DNA from: GWE2-51-13 sp041736705
GTDB taxonomy: Bacteria > Bacillota_I > Bacilli_A > Erysipelotrichales > Erysipelotrichaceae
Length of the DNA stretch: 64,000 nt
Assembly (NCBI GenBank): GCA_041736705.1
Contig: JBGSTC010000012.1
Span: 1-64,000, forward strand
Direction: 5' to 3'
Below are positions 51,057 through 58,871 of this stretch, piece after piece. Numbering within the stretch: position 1 is the first letter of the stretch; the number at the start of each line of letters is the position of its first letter. Made by a program: the position numbers and the translations under genes. The notes under the pieces are model-generated. The model did not search any database. It was given only the letters and a program-made list of their open reading frames with translations, and was not told the origin of the DNA.

Positions 51057-51856
51057 CGGATTTCCCCCTCTACTTTCGCTAGAATCCATGTGTCGAAGGT
51101 GACATAGCCCAAGCTATGATAAATCCTACCGGCGGATGGGTTGTCGTAGAAGAGACAGGGCAGTAAGCCGTTGTTCAGGCAGTCTTCCGTCAGCGCCCAC
51201 ACCGCTTGTTTGGCATAACCCTTTCCACGGTATTCCGGTAAACAGAAGACGGATGCGACCATCGCGGATGTGCCGGTCTCGACAGCGGTGGACGCGTAAG
51301 CGACCACCTGATGATCCTTCTCGACCACAAACCCCCTGGATTTGTTTTCTTCGAATCGTGATCGGATCCGCTCTGTCCTCTCTTCGATCGTCAACGGTTC
51401 CATATTGAACTCGACGATACGGTCGAGCGATCGAGCGATCGCTTCCGCATCGCTTACTTCGGCCCTGCGAACATCGGTCAATGCGACCCCGTGATCTTGT
51501 TTCGTACATTCGCAGAAATACATCTCGCGGACATTGACGAAATTCCGGATTAGTGGATGGACTTGGATGAAATGCGATTTCGCCGCGTTACAGTTGATCG
51601 GCTGGACTTGTTTCAGTAAATCGAGCAAATGCTTGGGCTCAAAATTATTGTCGAAAAGATAGAACACGAAGTTCTTGTGGTATTTCAGATAGACGGCCAA
51701 AAAATCCCCATCGACTTCTTCGACCCATGTGGTCTGATAGTCCGTATGTAGACCGTTTTGTTCGATATCGCCGATGATGAACATGGCGCGTGAGGGGTCT
51801 TTCCGTAGCCGGTTCAGCAGTTTCTCTTTTTCTTCTTCGCGTACAAGACGTAACAT
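51053..51856 (-). CDS. GNAT-family acetyltransferase
   Basis: A 267-residue protein. The C-terminal half (about 130-267) is a GNAT domain with the acetyl-CoA loop CLPEYRGKGYAKQAV and a final FYDNPSAGRIYHSLGY. The N-terminal half is an extra domain of unknown role, as in two-domain GNAT proteins. The acceptor is unknown. It overlaps nadE by ATGA, which suggests a housekeeping link to NAD synthesis or simply shared expression. Confidence 0.87.
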   Translation of the reverse strand: MLRLVREEEKEKLLNRLRKDPSRAMFIIGDIEQNGLHTDYQTTWVEEVDGDFLAVYLKYHKNFVFYLFDNNFEPKHLLDLLKQVQPINCNAAKSHFIQVHPLIRNFVNVREMYFCECTKQDHGVALTDVRRAEVSDAEAIARSLDRIVEFNMEPLTIEERTERIRSRFEENKSRGFVVEKDHQVVAYASTAVETGTSAMVASVFCLPEYRGKGYAKQAVWALTEDCLNNGLLPCLFYDNPSAGRIYHSLGYVTFDTWILAKVEGEIR

Positions 51857-51879
51857 GGGATACCTCGCTTTACAGTATC

Positions 51880-51908
51880 AGTATACCTTTTCGAAAAATC
51901 ACTGTCTA
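51880..51908 (-). promoter_or_regulatory. Promoter of the GNAT-nadE operon
   Basis: The minus strand has TAGACA (51903-51908) and TATACT (51880-51885), spacing 17. Confidence 0.65.
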
Positions 51909-51920
51909 TCAAAGACATGG

Positions 51921-51945
51921 AAAAGATGCCGATTCGGCATCTTTT
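51921..51945 (-). terminator. Terminator at the end of the non-coding region
   Basis: A near-perfect 11-base stem (AAAAGATGCCG with CGGCATCTTTT) and 3-base loop. On the minus strand TTTT ends the stem. It closes a roughly 415-base untranslated stretch after the SHOCT gene. Confidence 0.7.
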
Positions 51946-52361
51946 CACTTACGATCTCTGCTTTGCCTTCCGTGGTATCCGGAAGTTTCGATCTTACGTT
52001 TTTTCTTCGTTGTTTACAGAGGGGCTCGGATTGGTCTTCATACGGCGATGAGACTTGCGCTTACAGCGCGTTGGACCGGGGTTGACTTCTCAACGAAGGG
52101 GTCTGCACTTGGATCTTCAAAGCATGGTTTCGGGGAATTCCTTACGATCGGTACTGTCTGGTCCATTCACGGCCGAGCGGACTTTCGCTTCCAGCGATTT
52201 GCAACATCCAATCTTAAGTATGTTTTTATCGGGTTGGTTTGCTTATCTCAAGCAAACTCTCGCGCTCGGCGATTCGCACCCTTTGTTTTTTGTCGACGAT
52301 CATCGACTGGCTTGGACACGGCGGTCCAATCTTTCGCATCCAGCGATTTGGATCATTTGAT
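51946..52361 (-). ncRNA. Non-coding stretch with three hairpin repeats (candidate structured RNA)
   Basis: No convincing gene lies here. On the minus strand three copies of a hairpin motif (TCGC-TGGAT-GCGA, TCGC-TGGAA-GCGA, GCGC-TGTAA-GCGC at 52331-52346, 52182-52197 and 52054-52069) are each followed by AAG and then, 8-9 bases later, CGCCGTG, GGCCGTG or CGCCGTA. A further hairpin GTTTGCTT/AAGCAAAC lies at 52237-52257. The stretch begins at the SHOCT gene stop and ends in a terminator, so it may be a long structured 3' end or a separate RNA. No known RNA family was recognised. Confidence 0.4.
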
Positions 52362-52742
52362 CTAGTCGACGAAGATCCGGACTTTATCGCCGTTTTCCGA
52401 GTCGACGCTGACCAGTTCCCCGGTTGCGCCTTCATCGATCATCGAGACGATTTCGTCGAAATCGATGCCCTTCAAGTCCACTTGCTTACCATCGATCTTC
52501 ATTTTGGATCCGATGTCCATCCCGACCTTGACAAGGGCCAAGGGGATGTTGACGCGGACGTTATCGCCCTTTTCGCTATTCACAAGGATCCGTACCATGC
52601 GTTTCGCATTGGCAAGTTTGGACGGAGCGGGGGCGAATCCCTTCACAGGGGTCGCTTCCATCGCGTTGAGCAGCTTCAGTCCTTCTTCGACGGTAATCGT
52701 ACCGTCTTTGACCATTTCCAGGACTTGTTCTTTCGAGTTCAT
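52362..52742 (-). CDS. SHOCT-like domain protein
   Basis: A 126-residue protein. The N-terminal helical segment MNSKEQVLEMVKDGTITVEEG followed by LKLLNAM is the SHOCT-like oligomerisation motif seen in YvlB and similar proteins. The rest (residues 45-126) is a beta-rich domain with two related halves around VRILVNSEKGDNVRVNIPL. It has no signal or membrane helix. Similar proteins are encoded with DUF2089 regulators, as here. Function unknown, probably envelope stress. Confidence 0.75.
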   Translation of the reverse strand: MNSKEQVLEMVKDGTITVEEGLKLLNAMEATPVKGFAPAPSKLANAKRMVRILVNSEKGDNVRVNIPLALVKVGMDIGSKMKIDGKQVDLKGIDFDEIVSMIDEGATGELVSVDSENGDKVRIFVD

Positions 52743-52750
52743 TGTTTCTC

Positions 52751-53113
52751 CTACTTTCTTAATAGTTCAAGCGCGTCTTCCACGCTGATCTCTTTATTCT
52801 TCAATTTCGCCAAGACCTCGGCTTCATCGTCCTGAACCGGCTTCGGCGGCGCGAACCCCAATTTCGTGATGATCGCATCCAGATTCTTTTTGACGGTCGG
52901 ATAGGAAACGTTCAATTCCCTTTCCATTTCTTTGATGTTGCCCTGGACCCTGATGAAGGTTTCGATGAAGTAGAGCTCGTCGCGGTTCAGGTAACTGAAC
53001 TTCGATAACGAGAACTCCCCTGTGATTTCCGTATGGCAGTTGACGCAGGTCAACCGGGTCGCCAGTAGATCGGAGGAACATACCGGGCAAACACCTATGA
53101 CTTCTCTTTTCAT
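52751..53113 (-). CDS. DUF2089 family regulator (zinc ribbon plus helix-turn-helix)
   Basis: A 120-residue protein. CPVC and CVNC in the first 30 residues form a zinc ribbon. Residues 40-85 (FIETFIRVQGNIKEMERELNVSYPTVKKNLD) are a helix-turn-helix with the DUF2089 pattern. The tail KNKEISVEDALELLRK resembles a SHOCT-type helix and matches the next protein's N-terminus, suggesting the two interact. Probably a transcriptional regulator of its own operon. Confidence 0.85.
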   Translation of the reverse strand: MKREVIGVCPVCSSDLLATRLTCVNCHTEITGEFSLSKFSYLNRDELYFIETFIRVQGNIKEMERELNVSYPTVKKNLDAIITKLGFAPPKPVQDDEAEVLAKLKNKEISVEDALELLRK

Positions 53114-53125
53114 GTTTCGTACCTC

Positions 53126-53404
53126 CTAGATTACGTCGATGAGGATATGCGTATCTTCGCTTTCGACCTCGACCAGCGTGAACGGTTCAAAATCCTGCAG
53201 TATCTTGAAGACGTCTTTCACAGCGTCGATGATCACTTCCTTGTTTTCGCGAATCCATTCCCTGACTTCGGGTTCCATGTCTTTCGCGAAGTTTGATCCC
53301 CAGAGTCCGAACCGGATGAAGGTGATCGCCGTGGTCTTTCCGACCGACGGGAGATGGATCTTTCTCTCCGGGGTATCGATGTGTATCTTGATTCTCTTTG
53401 CCAT
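53126..53404 (-). CDS. Hypothetical protein, first gene of the DUF2089/SHOCT trio
   Basis: A 92-residue soluble protein with no family I recognise. It has a basic N-terminus (KRIKIHIDTPERKIHLPS), a hydrophobic middle and an acidic C-terminal strand (LVEVESEDTHILIDVI). The N-terminal pattern resembles the beta repeats of the downstream SHOCT-like protein. It follows a strong promoter and precedes the DUF2089 gene by 12 bases, so all three form one operon. Confidence 0.7.
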   Translation of the reverse strand: MAKRIKIHIDTPERKIHLPSVGKTTAITFIRFGLWGSNFAKDMEPEVREWIRENKEVIIDAVKDVFKILQDFEPFTLVEVESEDTHILIDVI

Positions 53405-53423
53405 ATTCTCACCTCACACCCAT

Positions 53424-53452
53424 AGAGTAAACCTGTTTATTAATTATGTCAA
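53424..53452 (-). promoter_or_regulatory. Promoter of the DUF2089/SHOCT operon
   Basis: The minus strand has consensus TTGACA (53447-53452) and TACTCT (53424-53429), spacing 17, in an unusually AT-rich stretch. Confidence 0.75.
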
Positions 53453-53480
53453 GTATTATATTGATTTTTTTAATTATATT

Positions 53481-53501
53481 ATAAACATAATCAATGTTTA
53501 T
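53481..53501. promoter_or_regulatory. Palindrome upstream of the DUF2089/SHOCT operon
   Basis: Perfect inverted repeat ATAAACAT-N5-ATGTTTAT about 30 bases upstream of the -35 box. It is a candidate operator, perhaps for the DUF2089 protein. Its core TAAACAT also appears in the pot regulator region. Confidence 0.5.
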
Positions 53502-53526
53502 AAAAAACCACCTAATTTAGGTGGCT
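53500..53526 (-). terminator. Terminator of the 153-residue gene
   Basis: CCACCTAA / TTAGGTGG (53508-53515 and 53517-53524) with TTTTTT following on the minus strand; overlaps the stop codon. Confidence 0.82.
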
Positions 53527-53973
53527 CTTATTGCGTTTGGGTCTGCCATTCATGAGATCTTTCAGCTCGATGAGGCTTTGGGCGTCGATTTCACCATGGT
53601 AGTCGGCGAAATCTTCATCGGCGAAGAAATCGAGGGCGATATAGTTGCCATGGATCTCAGGCTGGGTTTCGATCAGGATGACCGATCCGTCCAGCGGGAT
53701 GAAACGTTGGTCGTCCACAAGCAACGATAAGGAGTCGAATACGATCAACTCGTCGTCGATCCGATACTTGCCGGTCTTGTCGAGGATCAGGCAACCGAAT
53801 TCGCCAAGTTGGGTTTTCAGCGCCTGCAGTTCAAGCTCGTCCGCTTTGTCGCTCTCCGCGATGAAGATCGCATCGATGTCGGTGTGGCGCATAAACCCCC
53901 AAAGACGGAAGCGGACTTGCCGGCAACGATAGGTGTCGCGTAAGAGATTGGAATGAAAATAAAGGATGTTCAT
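53512..53973 (-). CDS. Hypothetical protein
   Basis: A 153-residue protein that I cannot assign. It begins MNILYFHSN and has no signal or membrane helix. It is rich in acidic residues (EDFADYHGE) and contains LDKTGKYRIDDELIVFD and VILIETQPEIHGNYIALDFF, suggesting alpha/beta structure. The start at 53973 is fixed by GGGAGGAGG; the longer open frame upstream only runs against ftsZ. It is a single gene between the ftsZ terminator and its own terminator. Confidence 0.72.
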   Translation of the reverse strand: MNILYFHSNLLRDTYRCRQVRFRLWGFMRHTDIDAIFIAESDKADELELQALKTQLGEFGCLILDKTGKYRIDDELIVFDSLSLLVDDQRFIPLDGSVILIETQPEIHGNYIALDFFADEDFADYHGEIDAQSLIELKDLMNGRPKRNKSHLN

Positions 53974-54038
53974 GGATTGCCTCCTCCCGAACATCCTATC
54001 AGTTTTCATTTTAAAAGGCAAAGAAAGCGCCTTTGCAC

Positions 54039-54066
54039 GAAAAAAGAGGTTGGGGTCAACCTCTTG
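54039..54066 (-). terminator. Terminator of ftsA-ftsZ
   Basis: AAGAGGTTG / CAACCTCTT (54044-54052 and 54057-54065), then TTTTTTCG on the minus strand. A weaker AAAGGC/GCCTTT hairpin follows at 54014-54034. Confidence 0.82.
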
Positions 54067-55123
54067 TGCGGAAGAAATTCGGGATGTCGCTGTCGTCGTC
54101 GGCGTCGAGTTCGGGTTCCTTGATGGCGTCGAAGACTTTGCGGGCTTCGGCGATCGGACGGACCGTGACGTTTTGGCGCGGCAGGTCGAAGCCGGTTGCG
54201 ATGACGGTGACGATGATGCTGTCTCCGATCTTGTCGTTGATCGCGACACCGAAGATGATGTCGATGTCCTGTCCCGCGGCTTCGCGGATGTATTCGACGG
54301 CGTCGTTGGCGTCGTAGATGGTGATGGTGTTGCCGCCGGTGACGTTGACGATGGCGTTGCGCGCACCGCGGATCTGCGCTTCAAGCAAGGGCGAGGTGAT
54401 CGCCTTGGATGCGGCGTCGGAGGCTTTGGATTCGCCCTGGGCCATCCCGATTCCGATCAGCGCGGTCCCCTGGCCTTCCATGACCGTGCGGACGTCCGCG
54501 AAGTCAAGGTTGATCATCGCCGGGACGGCGATCAAGTCGGTGATGGTCTGGACGCCTTGACGCAATACGTTGTCGGCTTCCTTGAACGCTTCCACGAAGG
54601 GGATGCGTCCGATGACTTCAAGCAATTGGTTATTGGAGACGATGATGAGCGAATCGACGTATTGGCGCAGTTCTTCAAGACCGGCCAACGCCTGGTTCAT
54701 CCGGCGTTTCCCTTCGAAACTGAACGGTTTGGTGACGATCCCGACGGTCAGGCATCCGTGTTCTTTGGCGATCTTCGCGAAAATCGGCGCCGCACCGGTC
54801 CCGGTGCCTCCGCCCAAGCCCGCGGTGATGAACACCATGTCGGATCCTTTGATCGCTTCGCGGATTTCCGCTTCGCTCTCCATCGCGGCTTTACGCCCGA
54901 TTTCTGGATTGGCCCCGGCTCCGAGGCCTTTGGTGGTATCGCGTCCGAGGACGATCTTGTTTTGCGCATTGGAGATGTTCAACACTTGGACATCGGTGTT
55001 GGCGACGAAGAACTCGACACCCTGCAAGCCTTCGTCCACCATCCGGTTGATGGCGTTGCATCCCGCCCCGCCGACACCGAAGACTTTGATTTTCGCTACC
55101 TGACTGTACTGTAAATCGCTCAT
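54056..55123 (-). CDS. ftsZ: Cell division protein FtsZ
   Basis: The tubulin-like GTPase that forms the division ring, 355 residues. It has FGVGGAGCNAINRM near the N-terminus, the GTP signature GGGTGTGAAP near residue 105, and NLDFADVRTVM. A short acidic linker is followed by the C-terminal peptide DIPNFFRTRG, which should bind FtsA. It is co-transcribed with ftsA (15 bases apart) and has GGAGG upstream. Confidence 0.97.
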   Translation of the reverse strand: MSDLQYSQVAKIKVFGVGGAGCNAINRMVDEGLQGVEFFVANTDVQVLNISNAQNKIVLGRDTTKGLGAGANPEIGRKAAMESEAEIREAIKGSDMVFITAGLGGGTGTGAAPIFAKIAKEHGCLTVGIVTKPFSFEGKRRMNQALAGLEELRQYVDSLIIVSNNQLLEVIGRIPFVEAFKEADNVLRQGVQTITDLIAVPAMINLDFADVRTVMEGQGTALIGIGMAQGESKASDAASKAITSPLLEAQIRGARNAIVNVTGGNTITIYDANDAVEYIREAAGQDIDIIFGVAINDKIGDSIIVTVIATGFDLPRQNVTVRPIAEARKVFDAIKEPELDADDDSDIPNFFRTRG

Positions 55124-55138
55124 ATTTGGGAACCTCCG

Positions 55139-56386
55139 TTATTTTCCTCTGGATTCAAACAAGATGCCTTTCAGCTTACGCGTCAAGGTATCGTCGACCC
55201 CGCCGGACTTCGATCCGGCCAGGCTTGCGTGGAATTCTTCCATGTTGATGCCGGGCAGAATGCTTTTCCGGTAGGATAATTGGTCTTTCAATACGTAGAA
55301 GAGACCGACGACCGCCGCCAAGGAGGCGCTGCGGACGCCAAGCGTCTCGGGGGTATAGGTCTCGGTGTCCACACCGATCGCCTTCGCGAGCAGTTGGTCG
55401 AAACCGATGATCTCGGCCGCCTCGCCCGTCAACACCAGACTGACTTTCCCGGTCTCGAGGATGGGGTCGCACGAACGTTTGATCTCGCGGATCCAGTCTT
55501 CGACCGGTTGGTTGATGGATTTGATCAACTGGTTTTCGCTGATCGTATAGGTCTTCCCTTCGTTGCTCCAAAGGAAGATCGGGCTATCCGGATATTTTTC
55601 CGCGCCAAGCCGTGCGTTATGGTAGAGCAATCTCTCCGCCACGTCGATGGGCAGACGGTAATCCTCGGTGATCGCGCCGATCAAGGCGTCGCTTCCACCC
55701 AACAGGACTTCGGATGAAATCAGACGACCCTTCGCAAACAGCGTCAACGTGGTGGTCTGGCGTTCGGCACGGATCAAGATGATGAAATGTTCGATGCTCT
55801 TTTCCGCCAACGAAGCTTCCTTGGCAACGGCGAATCCGTCCAGACTGACATCGCTGATTTCCAAACCGGCTTTTTCGACGACTTGGGCATAATTGAACGT
55901 CAGTTCCTTATCGGCGCAAAACAGGTCGATATCGACGCTCATCGACGAACATTCTTCCCCGACCGGCAACCGGCGGTAGCCGATGCCGTTGATGGTGTAT
56001 TTCGTGATGATCGTGTTGATGAGTTCATAATCATCCGTCAAGTCGGTTTTCATCGCCTCGCGGATCGCGTTACGTACATCCGTATATCCGACGTTGCGGT
56101 CGACTGCGACCTGCACGCGGCGGGTGAACCGCTTCATCCCCCAGGACGGCAATAACAAAAGTACCCGTTGGATCCTCGCCCCCAGATTGGCGGAAGCGTT
56201 GTTGACGGCCGACTTGAGCGCTGTCACGACAGCGTCCTGATCGATGATCGTCACTCCTTCGATCCCCGAGCACTTCACTTTTTCAACTTTCAGGATATTG
56301 AGACGGGTATTGTGGAATTCACCGACCAAAAGGCGGACTTCATGATCTGCCAATTCCAAGGCCGCATAGATCTGTTGATCGTTCAC
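55139..56386 (-). CDS. ftsA: Divergent FtsA-like protein without usual ATP motifs
   Basis: A 415-residue actin-fold protein before ftsZ. Known FtsA tethers FtsZ to the membrane. The SHS2-like region (LPSWGMKRFTRRVQVAV) and a final amphipathic helix (LTRKLKGILFES) fit that role. The nucleotide motifs are degenerate: phosphate-1 DIGTxK is ELADHEVR, phosphate-2 DIGGGT is LIRAERQT, and the adenosine motif TGGxA is TGEAA. It may therefore not bind ATP. It starts with GTG after AAGGAGGGAAG. Confidence 0.85.
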   Translation of the reverse strand: MNDQQIYAALELADHEVRLLVGEFHNTRLNILKVEKVKCSGIEGVTIIDQDAVVTALKSAVNNASANLGARIQRVLLLLPSWGMKRFTRRVQVAVDRNVGYTDVRNAIREAMKTDLTDDYELINTIITKYTINGIGYRRLPVGEECSSMSVDIDLFCADKELTFNYAQVVEKAGLEISDVSLDGFAVAKEASLAEKSIEHFIILIRAERQTTTLTLFAKGRLISSEVLLGGSDALIGAITEDYRLPIDVAERLLYHNARLGAEKYPDSPIFLWSNEGKTYTISENQLIKSINQPVEDWIREIKRSCDPILETGKVSLVLTGEAAEIIGFDQLLAKAIGVDTETYTPETLGVRSASLAAVVGLFYVLKDQLSYRKSILPGINMEEFHASLAGSKSGGVDDTLTRKLKGILFESRGK

Positions 56387-56405
56387 GTACTTCCCTCCTT
56401 AATCT

Positions 56406-56440
56406 TGCCTATATCATACCATAGGCAGGACTGTTTTAAA
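56406..56440 (-). promoter_or_regulatory. Promoter of ftsA-ftsZ with palindrome
   Basis: The minus strand has TTTAAA (56435-56440) and TATGAT (56413-56418), spacing 16. The inverted repeat TGCCTAT / ATAGGCA (56406-56412 and 56421-56427) brackets the -10 and is a possible regulator site. Confidence 0.55.
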
Positions 56441-56462
56441 AAAGATTTTTTCCCCATTTTAC

Positions 56463-56491
56463 TTGCATTCCATGGGTGTTCATGATACACT
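56463..56491 (+). promoter_or_regulatory. Promoter of rpmB
   Basis: TTGCAT (56463-56468) and TACACT (56486-56491) with spacing 17. Confidence 0.7.
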
Positions 56492-56527
56492 AACAAAGCA
56501 AAATCCATTCGAAAGGAGGTCTTCGGT

Positions 56528-56719
56528 ATGTCAAAAGTTTGTGCCGTAACCGGTAAAACAGCTCAATACGGAAATAAGCGCTCTCACTCCCTGCAGGCTT
56601 CCCGCCGTCGCTGGAACGTAAACCTACAAAAGGTCAAAGTCGTCATTGATGGACGCACTGTCCGCATCCGTGTTTCCGCCCGTGCTTTGAAAACGTTGAA
56701 AGCCGCGCAACAAGGCTAG
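56528..56719 (+). CDS. rpmB: Ribosomal protein bL28
   Basis: A 63-residue large-subunit protein. It has VCAVTGKTAQYGNKRSHS at the N-terminus, RRRWNVNLQKV and the KTLKAA end typical of bL28. It has only one of the usual four zinc-type Cys, so it is the zinc-independent form. A strong GAAAGGAGG site precedes it. It lies divergent to ftsA and convergent to thiN, close to its normal Bacillota neighbourhood. Confidence 0.96.
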   Translation: MSKVCAVTGKTAQYGNKRSHSLQASRRRWNVNLQKVKVVIDGRTVRIRVSARALKTLKAAQQG

Positions 56720-56723
56720 TATC

Positions 56724-56750
56724 AAATGGAGGCAACTCCATTTTTTATTT
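56724..56750 (+). terminator. Terminator of rpmB
   Basis: AAATGGAG / CTCCATTT with a GCAA loop, then TTTATTT. Confidence 0.85.
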
Positions 56751-57353
56751 GTCTTGACTCAGAATGATCATCAATCGACCCGAATGCACAATGATTTGTG
56801 CATTTTCTTTTTGGAGTTCGTTGCTTAGCCCCAGGGTCGTGTCGAACTCGAATACCGCGTGGTCCAGAGGATAGACGAACCCGCTTAAGGTGATTTCGCT
56901 GCGCTTAAGGGCGAAGACCGATACGTACTTGCGATCGGTCGAAATGATGTCGTGGGTTCCTTCATCGATCGTATAGACGTCGTTCTGCGCATCCATCAAA
57001 CGTAAAGAAGGATGTTTCTTAAGCAAAAGGAAGTTGACCCAGGCATGGTCGAACCGACCGCCCAGCCCGCCCCAAAGGACGATCTCCTCGTATCCTGCCG
57101 CGATGCATTCATCGATCGCGGCTTCGGTGTCGCTGACTTCCTTATGCGTCGGCAGGATGATACTTCGTTTCGCATAGCGTTCGATCTCTTGTCGTTCATG
57201 GACTGAGATCGAATCGAAATCCCCGATCGCCAAGGCCATCGGCGTTTTTTGACGCGCCAACAAGAATGCGCCGCGGTCGATCCCGACCACGTCGCCATCG
57301 AAGCTTGAAGGGATATCGTCCTGCCATCCGCAGACCAAGATAACCTTCTTCAC
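56745..57353 (-). CDS. thiN: Thiamine pyrophosphokinase
   Basis: Converts thiamine to thiamine pyrophosphate. The 202-residue protein shows GIDRGAFLL, AIGDFDSI, KEVSDTEAAI and WGGLGGRFDHAWVN, all family signatures, with a beta-rich C-terminal thiamine-binding half. The start overlaps the rpe stop as ATGA. It is the final gene of the long priA-to-thiN cluster. Confidence 0.94.
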   Translation of the reverse strand: MKKVILVCGWQDDIPSSFDGDVVGIDRGAFLLARQKTPMALAIGDFDSISVHERQEIERYAKRSIILPTHKEVSDTEAAIDECIAAGYEEIVLWGGLGGRFDHAWVNFLLLKKHPSLRLMDAQNDVYTIDEGTHDIISTDRKYVSVFALKRSEITLSGFVYPLDHAVFEFDTTLGLSNELQKENAQIIVHSGRLMIILSQDK

Positions 57354-57994
57354 ATGAGACTCCGTATGGCTTTGGGGATGTCGTTTTTAAACACGTAGCT
57401 TCCCGCCACCAGGGCGTCAGCCCCTGCTTCCTGACATGCCTTGGCCGTCGTTTGGTTGATCCCGCCGTCCACCTCGATCAAGACGGATAGACCCCTGCGT
57501 TGGATTTCATGGCGTAGATCCGCGATTCTTTTCAGCGAATCCTCGATGAAGGCCTGTCCACCGAAACCGGGATTGACGCTCATGATCAGGACCATGTCGC
57601 ATTCATCCAGGATGGGATAGAGGCGTTCGATCGGGGTTTGGGGACGTAGCGAGATGCCTGCGCGTTTGTTTTTCGAGCGGATCAGCGAAAGGATCGAGCG
57701 GACTTCGTCCAGGTCCTTGCACGCTTCGATGTGGAACGTGATCCCGTCGGCGCCGGCATCCATGAACACTGGGGCGAAATAAGCGGGGTCTTCCACCATG
57801 ATGTGGACGTCCATCACCAAATCCGAGAGCTTGCGGACGCCTTTGAGAAGATCCGGTCCGAAGGTCAGGTTGCGGACGAAATGTCCGTCCATGACGTCGA
57901 AATGAAGCCAGGCGGCCCCGCCTTCCTTGACTTGCTTGAGTTGACTTTCCATGGATGAGAAATCCATCGATAAGATCGAAGGTGCGATGATCAT
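57350..57994 (-). CDS. rpe: Ribulose-phosphate 3-epimerase
   Basis: Pentose-phosphate enzyme of 214 residues with a TIM barrel. Metal and catalytic residues lie in APSILSMDF, HFDVMDGHFV, MDVHIMVEDP, MSVNPGFGGQAF and EVDGGIN. It overlaps rsgA upstream and thiN downstream by ATGA. AAAGGAGACA precedes the start. Confidence 0.96.
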   Translation of the reverse strand: MIIAPSILSMDFSSMESQLKQVKEGGAAWLHFDVMDGHFVRNLTFGPDLLKGVRKLSDLVMDVHIMVEDPAYFAPVFMDAGADGITFHIEACKDLDEVRSILSLIRSKNKRAGISLRPQTPIERLYPILDECDMVLIMSVNPGFGGQAFIEDSLKRIADLRHEIQRRGLSVLIEVDGGINQTTAKACQEAGADALVAGSYVFKNDIPKAIRSLM

Positions 57995-58863
57995 TGGTAC
58001 TTTGTCTCCTTTGCCTCTTTCGCCATTTTATAGATCGCGAGATAGTTATCGTAGCGGGTCTGCGGAATCATCTTCTCGTTCACGGCTTGTTTGATCGCGC
58101 AATCCGGTTCGTTTTCATGCCGGCAATTGCGGAAACGGCATTTCCCTAGAAACGGAATGAACTCGCTGATGTAGTTTTCCATCTGATCGGGGTCGAGCTG
58201 GGTGAAATCCATCGAAGAGAACCCCGGGGTATCCGCGATCCACCCTCCCCCGGCTTCATGGAGTTGGACATGGCGCGTGGTATGTTTGCCTCTTCCCAGA
58301 GCCTTTGAAATCTCTTGCGTTTCCAGATCGAACTTCAGGTCGAGCCGATTGACCAACGACGATTTCCCGACCCCGCTTTGTCCGGTCAGAACGCTGATCT
58401 TCCCTTCCAACACGCTCAGTAGATCGTCGATCGGACGATCCCGTCCGACTTCAACCACCCGCATCCCCCCGTCGCGGTATTCACGCAGGATTTTGTATAG
58501 CGGATCGTCGGTGACGATCAAGTCGAGTTTCGTGACGATCAGCACCGGTTCGATGCCGGCGGCGCGGATCAAGATGCATAGACGGTCGACCAGGACGGAA
58601 GAAAATTCGGGTTTCAGGGCGCTCATGACGACCAAGGCCTGGTCGACGTTGGCGATCAACGGACGCACAAGCGAATTCTTTCTCGGTAAGACTTCTTCGA
58701 TCCCGACATTGCCTTCGTGTTGTTCATAGCGAACGAAATCGCCGACGACCGGTGATTTCTTCAATCGGAGTTTCCCCATCGCAACCGCCGTGAATTCGGC
58801 TTTGTTTTCGTTGAGGAGGGTGTATTGGTTGGAGACGATTTTGATGATCCGTGCTTTAGGCAT
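57991..58863 (-). CDS. rsgA: Ribosome small-subunit GTPase RsgA
   Basis: A circularly permuted GTPase that checks 30S maturation, 290 residues. An N-terminal OB domain is followed by the G4 motif TKLDL, the P-loop GQSGVGKSSL, and DTPGFSS (G3). The C-terminal zinc knuckle contains CRFRNCRHENEPDCAIK. It lies between prkC and rpe, as in Bacillus, where RsgA is a PrkC substrate. Confidence 0.96.
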   Translation of the reverse strand: MPKARIIKIVSNQYTLLNENKAEFTAVAMGKLRLKKSPVVGDFVRYEQHEGNVGIEEVLPRKNSLVRPLIANVDQALVVMSALKPEFSSVLVDRLCILIRAAGIEPVLIVTKLDLIVTDDPLYKILREYRDGGMRVVEVGRDRPIDDLLSVLEGKISVLTGQSGVGKSSLVNRLDLKFDLETQEISKALGRGKHTTRHVQLHEAGGGWIADTPGFSSMDFTQLDPDQMENYISEFIPFLGKCRFRNCRHENEPDCAIKQAVNEKMIPQTRYDNYLAIYKMAKEAKETKYQ

Positions 58864-58871
58864 GGGCTCTC

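Noticed and set aside
51790..52365. Plus-strand open frames of 191 and 101 codons across the non-coding stretch
   Set aside because: No ribosome site, no recognisable family, low-complexity-like composition, and the first overlaps the GNAT gene and promoter. The repeats are better explained as structured RNA on the other strand.
53974..54384. N-terminal extension of the 153-residue gene up to 54384
   Set aside because: This part runs in another frame through the end of ftsZ and past its terminator, and is Ser/Thr/Pro-rich noise. The strong ribosome site at 53980-53990 fixes the start.
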